Shown: one piece after another, positions 13,424 to 21,139 of the stretch
Layout: the number at the start of each line of letters is the position of its first letter
Numbering within the stretch: the stretch's first letter is position 1
NCBI GenBank assembly: GCA_017411945.1
Contig: JAFQPD010000049.1
Span: forward strand, 1 to 21,153
Length of the DNA stretch: 21,153 bases
Source of the DNA: Mailhella sp.
Lineage (GTDB): Bacteria > Desulfobacterota > Desulfovibrionia > Desulfovibrionales > Desulfovibrionaceae
Direction of reading: 5' to 3'
Program-made: the position numbers and the translations under genes
The notes under the pieces: generated by a model
Seen by the model: the letters and a program-made list of their open reading frames with translations, nothing else
Database searches by the model: none
What the model was told of the DNA's origin: nothing

Positions 13424-13491
13424 GAAAATAGGAAATAGTATTATCCGCCGCGTGGTCGGCGTCTCCTTTACCGTTCAAACAGGAGGCTTCT

Positions 13492-15468
13492 ATGCCGCAG
13501 CTTCTTTACGGAGTCTGGGACGATATCGTATACGATAACAGAGGGCTGAAGGAATATTCCGCCCCCGCCCTCCCTCTGGAAAACTTCGAACAGTTCAACG
13601 ACGGGAACCCCATCGAGATATTCCTCAGCAACCGAGGCTTCCTTGTCTTCTCGCCCGAAGCCAGCCTTGTGCATGCCCTGTGGAAACACCACGAACGCCT
13701 TGCCGCCGAATCCTGCGGCAAATGCACGCCCTGCCGGGCCGGTTCCCCTCTCATAGCACAGCAGCTTGAAAAAGCCTGCCGCGGCGAACAGATCAGCTGG
13801 TCTGAACTGCGCGACATCACCGAACAGATGCACGACACCTCCCTCTGCGGCGTAGGCCGCACGGGCACTCAGCCGCTTCTGGACGTTATGCGCTATTTCC
13901 CCGACGCCCTGCGCCCCTCCCCCGATGCCCGTGAAGGCGGATTCTACTCCGTCACCACCAGCCCCTGCATCGAAGCCTGCCCCAGCCACGTCAATGTGCC
14001 CCGCTACATCGACTACCTCAAGGACGGCCATAACGACCTCGCCGCCGGCGTGGTGCTCAAGCATTATCCTCTGGCCGGCTCCTGCGGCCGCGTCTGCGTG
14101 CGCTACTGCGAAAAGGCCTGCCGCCGCTCCAAGGTCGACGCCGCCGTCGACATCAAGAACCTGAAGCGTTTCGCTGCCGACACGACCATAGTCCCCGGCA
14201 TACTGAAGCCCGAGCTCTCCACCATCAACAAGAACAAGCGTGTCGCCGTCATCGGCGCCGGCCCTGTGGGCGTCACCTGCGCCTACCAGCTCCTTGAGAT
14301 GGGCTACCCCGTGGACATCTACGAAGCCCACGACAAGGCCGGCGGCATGGTGCGCTACGGCATCCCCGTCTATCGCCTGCCCAAGAACGTACTGGATCAG
14401 GAGAACGAGCTGGTCAAGGAAATGGGCGGCATGTTCTTCTTCAGCCAGAAGCTCGGCCGCGATTTCCATGTGGACGACCTGTTCAAGCGCGGCTACCGGG
14501 CCGTGTTCATCGCCACCGGCTGCCCCAAGGGCGGCTACCTTGGCATGGAAGGCGAAGACACCTCCCTGCCCGGCTATGAGAACGGCATCGACTTCCTCGA
14601 AAAGGTGCATGACGCCATCGAAGCCGGCGAACAGCCTTCCATGGAAGGCGACGTCGTCATCGTCGGCGGTGGCAACGTCGCCATGGACTGCTGCCGTTCC
14701 GCCGTGCGCATGACCAAGGGCAAGGTCCATCTCGTCTACCGCCGCACTGAGGCCGACGCTCCCGCCGACCATCAGGAGATCGTCGACGCCATGAAGGAAG
14801 GAGTGGAATTCCACTTCCTCACCGGTCAGGACAGGCTCGTGGTCGAGAACGGCAAGGTCACCGGCCTCGCCTGCGTGGCCATGCAGCAGACCGAACCCGA
14901 CGATTCCGGCCGCCGCGGCGTGAAGCCCATAGCCGATTCCGGCTTCGTCATCCCTTGCGACCATGTCATAGCCGCCATTGGTCAGATGAGCGAGCCCGAC
15001 ATGCTCGTGGATGCCGACGGCATTGCCTGCGACCGAAAGAACATCATCATCGTGGATGAATATCAGGCCACCTCCCGTCCCGGCGTCTTTGCTGGCGGCG
15101 ACGGCACCACCGGTCCGCGCTCCAAGGGCCCCAGCGTACTCATCCACGGCATGGCTCAGGGCACCATCGGCGCCCATGCCATCGCCAGCTACCTCGAGAC
15201 CGGCAGCAAGCCCTTCATCGCCCGCGAACGCATCAGCCAGCTCATCAGCCAGGGCAGCCTGCTTGGCGATTCCCCTGTATGCGGCCAGGAAACCAAGCCC
15301 CGCGTGAAGATGAACGAACTCGAGCCTGAAGAACGCGCCCTCAACTTCAATGAAGTCGAGCTTGGCATGTCTCAGGCCGAAGCATGGCAGGAAGCTTCCC
15401 GCTGCATGCGCTGCTACCGCATCCTGTCCGTGGTCACCAAGTCCCCCATCACCGGCACTGCCGTCTGA
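13492..15468 (+). CDS. NuoF-tail/GltD fusion: iron-sulfur NAD(P)H oxidoreductase partner of [FeFe] hydrogenase
   Basis: This 658-residue protein joins two modules. Residues 1-140 match only the C-terminal NADH_4Fe-4S domain of NuoF/HydB, with C75, C78, C81 and C119; the FMN/NADH-binding part of NuoF is absent. Residues 150-620 are GltD/NfnB-like, with iron-sulfur cysteines C159, C163, C198, C202, C206 and C210, an FAD motif (VIGAGPVG, 253-260) and a pyridine-nucleotide motif (GGGNVAMD, 392-399) followed by VYRR, which suggests NADPH. A CxxC (C638, C641) lies near the end. It probably passes electrons between NAD(P)H and the hydrogenase 13 bases downstream, as proposed for glutamate-synthase-linked (group A2) hydrogenases. 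AGGAGG lies 5 bases before the ATG. No gltB is present, so it is not glutamate synthase. Confidence 0.9.
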   Translation: MPQLLYGVWDDIVYDNRGLKEYSAPALPLENFEQFNDGNPIEIFLSNRGFLVFSPEASLVHALWKHHERLAAESCGKCTPCRAGSPLIAQQLEKACRGEQISWSELRDITEQMHDTSLCGVGRTGTQPLLDVMRYFPDALRPSPDAREGGFYSVTTSPCIEACPSHVNVPRYIDYLKDGHNDLAAGVVLKHYPLAGSCGRVCVRYCEKACRRSKVDAAVDIKNLKRFAADTTIVPGILKPELSTINKNKRVAVIGAGPVGVTCAYQLLEMGYPVDIYEAHDKAGGMVRYGIPVYRLPKNVLDQENELVKEMGGMFFFSQKLGRDFHVDDLFKRGYRAVFIATGCPKGGYLGMEGEDTSLPGYENGIDFLEKVHDAIEAGEQPSMEGDVVIVGGGNVAMDCCRSAVRMTKGKVHLVYRRTEADAPADHQEIVDAMKEGVEFHFLTGQDRLVVENGKVTGLACVAMQQTEPDDSGRRGVKPIADSGFVIPCDHVIAAIGQMSEPDMLVDADGIACDRKNIIIVDEYQATSRPGVFAGGDGTTGPRSKGPSVLIHGMAQGTIGAHAIASYLETGSKPFIARERISQLISQGSLLGDSPVCGQETKPRVKMNELEPEERALNFNEVELGMSQAEAWQEASRCMRCYRILSVVTKSPITGTAV

Positions 15469-15481
15469 TCAGAGAGGTCTC

Positions 15482-17278
15482 ATGAAAGCTTTTATCAACA
15501 GACGTGAAGTCGCCTTCGAACAGGGCGAAACCATACTGCAGGCCGCCAAGCGCAACGGCATCTTCATCCCTTCGCTCTGCCATTACCATGCCCTCGACCA
15601 TAAGCCCGGGACCTGCCGGGTCTGCCTCGTGGAATGCACCGATGCCGAAGGGCATACCAGCCTCGTCACCTCCTGCAATACCCCCCTGCAGGAAGGCATG
15701 AGCATCGATACCCGCTCCAGCCGCGTGCGTCAGGCTCAGAAGCTTCAGGTGGAGCTCGTCTTCGCCGACCACGACCAGAACTGCGTCGCCTGCGCCCGCC
15801 ACGGCGACTGCGAGCTTCAAACTCTTGGCGAATACGTCGGCCTTTCCTCCAACCGCTTCTCCAGCCGCCTGAGCAACGGCCGCCCGCTCGACGATACCAT
15901 GCGCGGCATGGTGCGCGACATGACCAAGTGCATCCGCTGCCTGCGCTGTGTGGAAGTATGCCGCAAGGTGCAGGGCGTGGCCGCCCTTACTGTGGACGGC
16001 ACCGGCACCGGCGCCCACGTAGGCGTAGGCATGGCTCCCAGCCAGGACATCTCTGCCTGCATCCAGTGCGGCCAGTGCACCATAGTCTGCCCCACCGGCG
16101 CCCTTGCCGAGCGCGACCAGAACGACGAAGTGCTGGACTTCATTGCCGACCCTGAAGTGACCACCGTGGTCTCCTTTGCTCCTTCCGTCCGCGTCGTCCT
16201 CGGCGAAGCCTTCGGCTTCGGCCCCGGCGAAAACGTGGAGGGCCGCATCGTGGCAGCACTGCGCCGCATCGGCTTCGACGTCATCACCGACACCGACTTC
16301 GCCGCCGACGTGACCATCATGGAAGAAGGCACCGAACTTCTCGGCCGCATCAAGAACGGCGGCAAACTTCCCATGTTCACCTCCTGCTGCCCCGGCTGGA
16401 TGAACTTCGTGGAAAAGCATGTTCCCGAAGGCATCCCCTACATCTCCAGCACTCGTTCGCCTCAGGCCATACAGGGCTCTCTGTGCAAGACCTACCTTGC
16501 CGAAAAAATGGGCATCGATCCTTCCAAGATGCGCACCATCTCCATCATGCCCTGTACCGCCAAGAAAGACGAAGCCGCCCGTCCCCAGCTCTCCAAGGAG
16601 GGCGTGGCCGACACCGACACCGTCCTTACCGTGCGCGAGCTCTCCCGCCTGCTCCGCCGCTGCGGCATCGATCTTGCCAAGGTCGAGCCTGAAGCCTTCG
16701 ACGACCCCTTCATGAGCGATTCCACCGGTGCGGCCGCCATCTTCGGCGTTACCGGCGGCGTCATGGAAGCCGCCCTCCGCACCGCCTACGCCGTGCTCAA
16801 CGGCAAGGAGCTGGAAGGCGTGGATGTCCTGCCCGTGCGCGGCGAGGCCCAGCTCCGCGAGGCCGATGTGGACCTCGGCGAAGGCAACGGAACCATCAAG
16901 GTCGCCATATGCCACGGCCTCGAAGCCGCCCGCAAGCTGGTGAAGCAGGCCGTGGAAGGCACTTCCCCCTATACTTTCATCGAAGTCATGGCCTGCCCCG
17001 GCGGCTGTGTGGACGGCGGCGGCACTGTTCGTGTGAAGGGCGAATACCATCCTCACGCAGCGTCTCGCACCCAGGGCCTGTATAAGCTCGATAAGAGCAT
17101 GCCGCGCCGCCAGTCGCACAACAACCCGCAGGTGAAGGCTCTTTACGCCGACTTCCTTGGCGAACCCAATTCCCACAAGGCGCACGACCTTCTGCATACC
17201 CACTACAGCGACCGGAGCCATGCCCCGACCAGCAGCATCTCCGATACCAGAAAGAAGCTGACGCTGACAGACATCTAG
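15482..17278 (+). CDS. hydA: [FeFe] hydrogenase catalytic subunit, group A
   Basis: This 598-residue enzyme has the domain set of Clostridium CpI. There is an N-terminal [2Fe-2S] domain (C33, C45, C48, C65), a His-ligated [4Fe-4S] cluster (H97, C101, C104, C110), two [4Fe-4S] ferredoxin motifs (150-160 and 193-203) and the H-cluster domain. All H-cluster motifs are intact: TSCCPGW (300-306, with proton-relay C302 and ligand C303), MPCTAKKDE (356-364) and EVMACPGGC (501-509). The small-subunit-like C-terminus ends around HDLLHTHY. There is no twin-arginine signal, so it is cytoplasmic. It is a catalytic type rather than a sensory one, and its GltD-fusion partner suggests group A2. The ATG at 15482 follows AGAGAGG. 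Maturases HydE, HydF and HydG must lie elsewhere. Confidence 0.97.
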   Translation: MKAFINRREVAFEQGETILQAAKRNGIFIPSLCHYHALDHKPGTCRVCLVECTDAEGHTSLVTSCNTPLQEGMSIDTRSSRVRQAQKLQVELVFADHDQNCVACARHGDCELQTLGEYVGLSSNRFSSRLSNGRPLDDTMRGMVRDMTKCIRCLRCVEVCRKVQGVAALTVDGTGTGAHVGVGMAPSQDISACIQCGQCTIVCPTGALAERDQNDEVLDFIADPEVTTVVSFAPSVRVVLGEAFGFGPGENVEGRIVAALRRIGFDVITDTDFAADVTIMEEGTELLGRIKNGGKLPMFTSCCPGWMNFVEKHVPEGIPYISSTRSPQAIQGSLCKTYLAEKMGIDPSKMRTISIMPCTAKKDEAARPQLSKEGVADTDTVLTVRELSRLLRRCGIDLAKVEPEAFDDPFMSDSTGAAAIFGVTGGVMEAALRTAYAVLNGKELEGVDVLPVRGEAQLREADVDLGEGNGTIKVAICHGLEAARKLVKQAVEGTSPYTFIEVMACPGGCVDGGGTVRVKGEYHPHAASRTQGLYKLDKSMPRRQSHNNPQVKALYADFLGEPNSHKAHDLLHTHYSDRSHAPTSSISDTRKKLTLTDI

Positions 17279-17300
17279 TCGAACTTGCCTAACTCCGCCA

Positions 17301-17338
17301 AATCTCCCTGAGGGTTCGTCCTTCAGGGAGATTTTTTT
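17301..17338 (+). terminator. Terminator of the hydrogenase operon
   Basis: An 11-bp perfect stem (17301-17311 with 17323-17333), extended by further GC pairs and closed by a TTCGT loop, runs into seven T. Confidence 0.93.
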
Positions 17339-17354
17339 GCCTATTCTGCTACAC

Positions 17355-17371
17355 CCATAGTTAACCTATGG
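17355..17371. promoter_or_regulatory. Inverted repeat upstream of the DUF1508 promoter
   Basis: CCATAG and CTATGG flank five bases, directly upstream of the -35 box at 17379. This is a plausible operator for an unknown regulator. It looks like one half of an OxyR site, but the spacer is 5 rather than 7. Confidence 0.35.
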
Positions 17372-17378
17372 AATTAGC

Positions 17379-17408
17379 TTGACAATAAAGTTCTCAGACG
17401 GCTAGCCT
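17379..17408 (+). promoter_or_regulatory. Promoter of the DUF1508 gene
   Basis: A perfect TTGACA (17379-17384) is followed by TAGCCT (17403-17408) at 18 bases, or CTAGCC at 17. The ribosome-binding site GGAGG is about 20 bases further on. Confidence 0.5.
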
Positions 17409-17437
17409 TAAAAAACGTATCATTCATGGAGGTGTTA

Positions 17438-17812
17438 ATGGGCACGTTTGCTGTGACGACTGGGAAGACCGGCATCAAATTCGATCTCAAAGCTGGCAAC
17501 GGAGAAATCATCGCCAGCTCTGAAGCCTATTCCAGCGCTGCTGCCTGCCGCAAAGGCATCGAAAGCGTGCGAAGGAATGCCGCGGATGCCAACCTTGAAG
17601 ATCAGACCGAGGAAGGATTCGCCACGGCCAAACACCCCAAGTTCGAACTGTATTCCGATAAGGCCGGCGAGTTCCGCTTCCGCCTCAAGGCCAAGAACGG
17701 CGAAATCATTGCGGTTTCCGAAGGCTACAAGAGCAAGGCTTCCTGCTTGGACGGCATAGCGAGCGTGCGCAGGAACGCTCCCGCTTCTGAAATATTCTAT
17801 GTGGAAGCCTGA
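17438..17812 (+). CDS. DUF1508 (YegP-family) double-repeat protein
   Basis: This 124-residue protein holds two copies of the DUF1508 unit (about 8-50 and 67-112). Each has the pattern F/RxLKAxNGEIIAxSExY followed by a helix ending in GIxSVRRNA. YegP-type proteins are small cytoplasmic proteins of unknown biochemical role, often seen as stress-induced. The first ATG in the frame, at 17426, overlaps the ribosome-binding site GGAGG itself; the ATG at 17438, 5 bases after it, is the real start. The gene stands alone with its own promoter, a nearby inverted repeat and a terminator. Confidence 0.9.
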   Translation: MGTFAVTTGKTGIKFDLKAGNGEIIASSEAYSSAAACRKGIESVRRNAADANLEDQTEEGFATAKHPKFELYSDKAGEFRFRLKAKNGEIIAVSEGYKSKASCLDGIASVRRNAPASEIFYVEA

Positions 17813-17847
17813 ATCTATCTGCAGGCCTGAACTTCCCATGACAGAAG

Positions 17848-17878
17848 AGCCCCGAAACTGAAGAGTTCCGGGGCTTCC
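17848..17878 (+). terminator. Probable terminator after the DUF1508 gene
   Basis: AGCCCCG (17848-17854) pairs with CGGGGCT (17869-17875), with an inner AACT/AGTT stem. The T tract after it is short and broken. Confidence 0.6.
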
Positions 17879-17903
17879 TTGTATTTCATAATATACTGCA
17901 GAT

Positions 17904-17936
17904 AAAAAAAGAGCTTCGGCATTGCTGTCGAAGCTC
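17904..17936 (-). terminator. Terminator of the tRNA-Leu gene
   Basis: An 8-bp stem (17911-17918 with 17929-17936) is followed on the minus strand by seven T (17910-17904). Confidence 0.85.
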
Positions 17937-17949
17937 ATTCTTTCATAAC

Positions 17950-18034
17950 TGGTGCCCAGGGGGAGACTCGAACTCCCACGCCATTCAGCGCTACCACCTC
18001 AAGATAGTGTGTCTACCAATTCCACCACCTGGGC
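17950..18034 (-). tRNA. tRNA-Leu (anticodon GAG)
   Basis: The minus strand gives an 85-nt type II tRNA with a 7-bp acceptor stem (GCCCAGG with CCTGGGC), discriminator A and encoded CCA. The D arm reads TGGTGGAATTGGTAGACAC, as in bacterial tRNA-Leu. The anticodon loop is TTGAGGT in a CTATC/GGTAG stem. A long variable arm (AGCGCTGAATGGCGT region) and a T arm with GTTCGAGTC complete the fold. It decodes CUC and CUU. Confidence 0.96.
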
Positions 18035-18045
18035 ACAGGTGTTCT

Positions 18046-18072
18046 TCTATAGAAAAGCCCTGCCTTTGGCAA
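18046..18072 (-). promoter_or_regulatory. Possible tRNA-Leu promoter
   Basis: On the minus strand TATAGA (18046-18051) lies 12 bases before the tRNA, with TTGCCA (18067-18072) only 15 bases upstream of it. The spacing is short, so the -35 assignment is weak. Confidence 0.35.
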
Positions 18073-18095
18073 GCGTTTTTTTAGGGTTTTCGTCA

Positions 18096-18119
18096 GAAAA
18101 TGAAAACTTTTTCATTTTC
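18096..18119 (-). terminator. AT-rich inverted repeat after proB, possible weak terminator
   Basis: Perfect 11-base arms (18096-18106 and 18109-18119) are separated by two bases, 12 bases beyond the proB stop. The stem is almost all A-T and has no clear U tract after it, so its role as a terminator is uncertain. Confidence 0.35.
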
Positions 18120-18131
18120 CCTTCCAATCCA

Positions 18132-19274
18132 CTACACGGCGGCATGAATGAGCAGGTTATCCCGGTGTATGACTTCAGGGTAATGGGCGTCGCCAAGGGC
18201 TTCAGCCACCTCGGAACGCTTCAGGCCCTTGATGCGGGCGATGTCTTCCGAAGAGTAGTTGATGAGCCCCACACCTATCTGACGGCCTCCGCAGACCACA
18301 CGCACCATGGCGCCGGGCTCGAAAGCCCCTTCCACGGAAAGGATGCCGCCGGGAAGCAGGGAACTGCCCTTCTCTTCCAAAGCGCGGGCCGCACCGTCGT
18401 CCACAGAGATGACGCCCTGAGGGTCGGACTGGTAGGCCATCCAGTACTTGCGGCGGGAAACAGTCTGCTCACACGGGCAGACCCAAGTCCCCACAGATTC
18501 ACCGGCAAAGGCACGGTCAAGGATATCGGGGCGGCGTCCGGGCAGGATGAGCGTAGGAACGCCGAGCTGGGCCGCGCGACGGGCCGCCATGAGCTTGGAC
18601 TGCATGCCGCCGGTGCCCACGCTGGTCTTGGCGCCGCAGAGTGCGTCGATGTCCAGCTTTTCGATATCTTCGATGGTATCGAGGAAGGGTATCTTCTCGC
18701 CGGGGGCGGCCGTTTCAGGGTTGGCGGCAAGCACGCCGTCGGCGCTGGTGAGGTTGATGTAAAGGTCGGCCTCGATGAGGTTGAGCAGAAGGCTGGCCAG
18801 CTGGTCGTTGTCGCCGAACTTCAGTTCCTGCACGGCCACAGTGTCGTTCTCGTTGACGATGGGAACGACGCCCCAGTCCAGCAGGTTCATGAACGTATTG
18901 CGGGCATTCAGGAAGCGGCCACGGCTCCTCAAGTCGTCGCGGGTGAGCAGGACCTGAGCGCAGACCATGCCCTGAGCTGCAAAAGCGTGCTCATACTCTC
19001 GCATGAGGCGGCCCTGACCGATGGCGGCCAGAGCCTGCTTGCCGGAAACGCCCTCGACCGTGCATCCGCGGCCTGCTATGGCAGTGCGGCCAGCCGCCAC
19101 TGCGCCGGAACTCACGAGGCAGACACGATGACCGGCCGCGGCAAGGCGAGCCAGCTGCTCCACCAGATTATAGAGAACTGAAAGATGCAGGCCCTGCTTC
19201 GTGGTGAGCACGGCACTGCCAACCTTCACGACGATAGTGCGGGCCGAAGCCAGCGTTCTTTCACGTCTTTCCAT
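18132..19274 (-). CDS. proB: Glutamate 5-kinase
   Basis: ProB phosphorylates the gamma-carboxyl of glutamate, the first step of proline synthesis. The 380-residue protein has the amino-acid kinase domain (about 10-260) with VVKVGSAVLT, VSSGAVAAG and NENDTVAV followed by FGDNDQLAS, and a C-terminal PUA domain (about 280-365), as in full-length ProB. Its ATG overlaps the obg stop by one base (TAATG), which implies translational coupling. It is the last gene of the rplU-rpmA-obg-proB block; proA is not in the window. Proline feedback inhibition is usual for the family. Confidence 0.96.
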   Translation of the reverse strand: MERRERTLASARTIVVKVGSAVLTTKQGLHLSVLYNLVEQLARLAAAGHRVCLVSSGAVAAGRTAIAGRGCTVEGVSGKQALAAIGQGRLMREYEHAFAAQGMVCAQVLLTRDDLRSRGRFLNARNTFMNLLDWGVVPIVNENDTVAVQELKFGDNDQLASLLLNLIEADLYINLTSADGVLAANPETAAPGEKIPFLDTIEDIEKLDIDALCGAKTSVGTGGMQSKLMAARRAAQLGVPTLILPGRRPDILDRAFAGESVGTWVCPCEQTVSRRKYWMAYQSDPQGVISVDDGAARALEEKGSSLLPGGILSVEGAFEPGAMVRVVCGGRQIGVGLINYSSEDIARIKGLKRSEVAEALGDAHYPEVIHRDNLLIHAAV

Positions 19275-20377
19275 TATTCGCGCGTCCAGATGACTTCGAT
19301 TTCGGGGAATTCCTCGTCAACGACCACTTCTTCCTGATAATGGACGAAGGGGTCGTTGTAGTCGAGCTCTTCGCGGAGCTTCCACATGCGGGCCACCAGC
19401 TCTTCGAGACCTATCTCTTCACGGGCGGAAACGAAAAGGATATCGCGGCCGTCGGCCTTGGCGCGGGCCTTCATGGCTTCCAGTTCTTCTTCAGTGCGAA
19501 GGTCTATCTTGTTCACCACTTCTATCTGGCGGCGCATGGCGAGCTCGGGGTCGAACTGGGCCAGCTCGTCGTTGATGAGGTCGAAGCCTTCCCACGGGTT
19601 CTCGGACTCCATGTCCACATCTTCTATGCTCAGGATATGCACGAGGAAGCGAGTACGCTCCACATGGCGCAGGAAGCGGTCGCCGAGGCCGAGGCCGGCA
19701 TGTGCGCCTTCGATGAGGCCGGGAATGTCGGCGATGACCATGCGCTGGTCAGGGTCGTATTCATCGATGAGAACGCCGAGGTTGGGCGTCAGCGTGGTGA
19801 AGGGGTAGTCGGCTATCTTCGGTCGGGCGGCAGACACACGGGAAAGGAAGGTGGACTTGCCGGCATTGGGCAGGCCCAGCAGGCCGGCGTCGGCCAGGAT
19901 CTTCAGTTCGAGGCGGAAACTGCGCTCTTCGCCGGGCTCGCCCTTCTGGGCGAAGCGGGGGGCGCGCATGGTAGAAGACTTGAAATGCTCGTTGCCCTTG
20001 CCGCCGCGGCCGCCGGCGGCGAGGAGCACCAGCTTTTCAGGATCGGAAATGTCGGCAAAAAGCTGTTCGCCTTCGCCGGTGCGTTCATAGAGCTGCGTGC
20101 CGGAAGGCAGTTCGATGATGAGATCCTCGCCCTTGTGGCCGTCGCACTGGCTGCCCATGCCGCCCTGGCCGTTCTGGGCTTCGTACATACGCTTCAGGCG
20201 GAAGTCGTAAAGGCTGTAGAGGCGGCTGGATGCGCGGGCGTACACGTTGCCGCCGTCGCCGCCGTTGCCGCCGTCGGGGCCGCCCTTGGCTACGAACTTC
20301 TCACGGCGGAAAGACACGCAGCCGTTGCCGCCCTTGCCGGCCTTGACCTGTATGGTAGCTTCGTCAACAAATTTCAT
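19274..20377 (-). CDS. obg: Obg/CgtA GTPase (50S ribosome assembly)
   Basis: The 367-residue protein has the glycine-rich Obg fold (1-158; GGPDGGNGGDGGNVY and GGRGGKGNEHF) and a TRAFAC GTPase domain. G1 is GLPNAGKST (168-176), G3 DIPGLIEG, G4 NKID and G5 SAREE. The optional OCT domain is missing, and the protein ends soon after the G domain in an acidic tail. Obg binds the 50S subunit during late assembly and links growth to the GTP/ppGpp state. AAGGA lies 6 bases before the ATG. It follows rpmA, the classical arrangement, with an intrinsic terminator-like hairpin in the 152-bp gap. The gap also contains AGGATATCCT, a palindrome that includes the ribosome-binding site. Confidence 0.97.
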   Translation of the reverse strand: MKFVDEATIQVKAGKGGNGCVSFRREKFVAKGGPDGGNGGDGGNVYARASSRLYSLYDFRLKRMYEAQNGQGGMGSQCDGHKGEDLIIELPSGTQLYERTGEGEQLFADISDPEKLVLLAAGGRGGKGNEHFKSSTMRAPRFAQKGEPGEERSFRLELKILADAGLLGLPNAGKSTFLSRVSAARPKIADYPFTTLTPNLGVLIDEYDPDQRMVIADIPGLIEGAHAGLGLGDRFLRHVERTRFLVHILSIEDVDMESENPWEGFDLINDELAQFDPELAMRRQIEVVNKIDLRTEEELEAMKARAKADGRDILFVSAREEIGLEELVARMWKLREELDYNDPFVHYQEEVVVDEEFPEIEVIWTRE

Positions 20378-20471
20378 AGGATATCCTTATGGCCGGAAGG
20401 CCTTCTGTTGGAGAGGAGCCCCCGGACCAGCGGCTTGGCAAGTCTGTGCGGGGAAAGGAAGAGGAGAAAAG

Positions 20472-20509
20472 ACGCAAAAGGCGAGAAGAGCCTAAGCCCT
20501 CCTCGCCTT
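20472..20509 (-). terminator. Terminator or attenuator between rpmA and obg
   Basis: On the minus strand arms around 20502-20509 and 20478-20485 form an 8-bp GC-rich stem, and further pairs including G-U wobbles close towards a 4-base loop. TTTT and a T-rich stretch follow. It lies about 20 bases after the rpmA stop and probably lets only part of the transcripts continue into obg-proB. Confidence 0.7.
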
Positions 20510-20529
20510 CTGATCTTATCGATGAAGCA

Positions 20530-20799
20530 TTATGCCTCGACGGGAACGATGCTCACACGCTTGAGCACACGACGCTTGCGGAAGAACTTTTCGTACTTCA
20601 CAACGCCGTCGCACTTGGCGAAGAGGGTGTAGTCGCGGCCCATGCCAACGTTGGCGCCGGGGAAGACCACGGTGCCGAGCTGACGGACGAGGATGTTGCC
20701 AGCGAGAACGCGCTGACCGCCGAAGCGCTTCACGCCTCTGCGCTGACCTTCACTGTCACGACCGTTGCGGGAGCTGCCGCCTGCTTTCTTATGTGCCAT
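20530..20799 (-). CDS. rpmA: 50S ribosomal protein L27
   Basis: This 89-residue protein starts MAHKKAGGSSRNGRDS, the classical L27 N-terminus that reaches towards the peptidyl-transferase centre, and continues with GxKRFGGQxVxAGNILVRQ. It lacks the N-terminal extension that is cleaved in Firmicutes. AAGGAG precedes the ATG. It follows rplU by 30 bases in the same transcript. Confidence 0.98.
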   Translation of the reverse strand: MAHKKAGGSSRNGRDSEGQRRGVKRFGGQRVLAGNILVRQLGTVVFPGANVGMGRDYTLFAKCDGVVKYEKFFRKRRVLKRVSIVPVEA

Positions 20800-20830
20800 G
20801 GTGAATCTCCTTCAAATAATCGGTACGCCC

Positions 20831-21139
20831 TTAGGCGACGATACCGGTAACAGTAAGAACAGTGTACTGCTGACGATGACCCTGAGTGCGGCGTTCGGCC
20901 TTGCGGCGCTTGTGCTTGAACACCACGATCTTGTCGCCGAGGATATGATCCACAACAGTGGCGTTCACCTTGGCGCCTTCGACCACGGGGGTGCCGATCT
21001 TAGCGGCTTCGCCGCCGATCATGAGCACGCGGTCGAGAGAGATTTCGCTGCCCTTTTCAGCGTCCATGAGGTCGACCACAACCTTGCAGCCTTCCTGAAC
21101 GCGGTACTGCTTGCCGAGCACTTCAACAATAGCGTACAT
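20831..21139 (-). CDS. rplU: 50S ribosomal protein L21
   Basis: This 102-residue protein has the L21 beta-barrel start MYAIVEVLGKQYRVQEG and the conserved basic C-terminal motif FKHKRRKAERRTQGHRQ, which binds 23S rRNA. GGAGG is visible upstream of the ATG at the very edge of the window (about 21147-21151). The promoter lies beyond the window. It heads the rplU-rpmA-obg-proB block. Confidence 0.98.
   Translation of the reverse strand: MYAIVEVLGKQYRVQEGCKVVVDLMDAEKGSEISLDRVLMIGGEAAKIGTPVVEGAKVNATVVDHILGDKIVVFKHKRRKAERRTQGHRQQYTVLTVTGIVA

Noticed and set aside
13468..15177. 569-codon open frame antisense to the GltD fusion gene
   Set aside because: Same cause; low-complexity Ala/Gly/Val/Asp/His protein over a clearly real gene.
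13492..15468. Annotation as glutamate synthase small subunit (gltD)
   Set aside because: It carries a NuoF-type 4Fe-4S domain at the front, has no gltB beside it and is joined to a hydrogenase gene.
15449..17221. 590-codon open frame antisense to hydA
   Set aside because: It is a mirror of the strong C-ending codon bias of hydA, with Gly/Ala/His-rich composition and no family signature.
19340..20632. 430-codon open frame antisense to obg and part of rpmA
   Set aside because: Covers two certain genes on the other strand; composition typical of a shadow frame.
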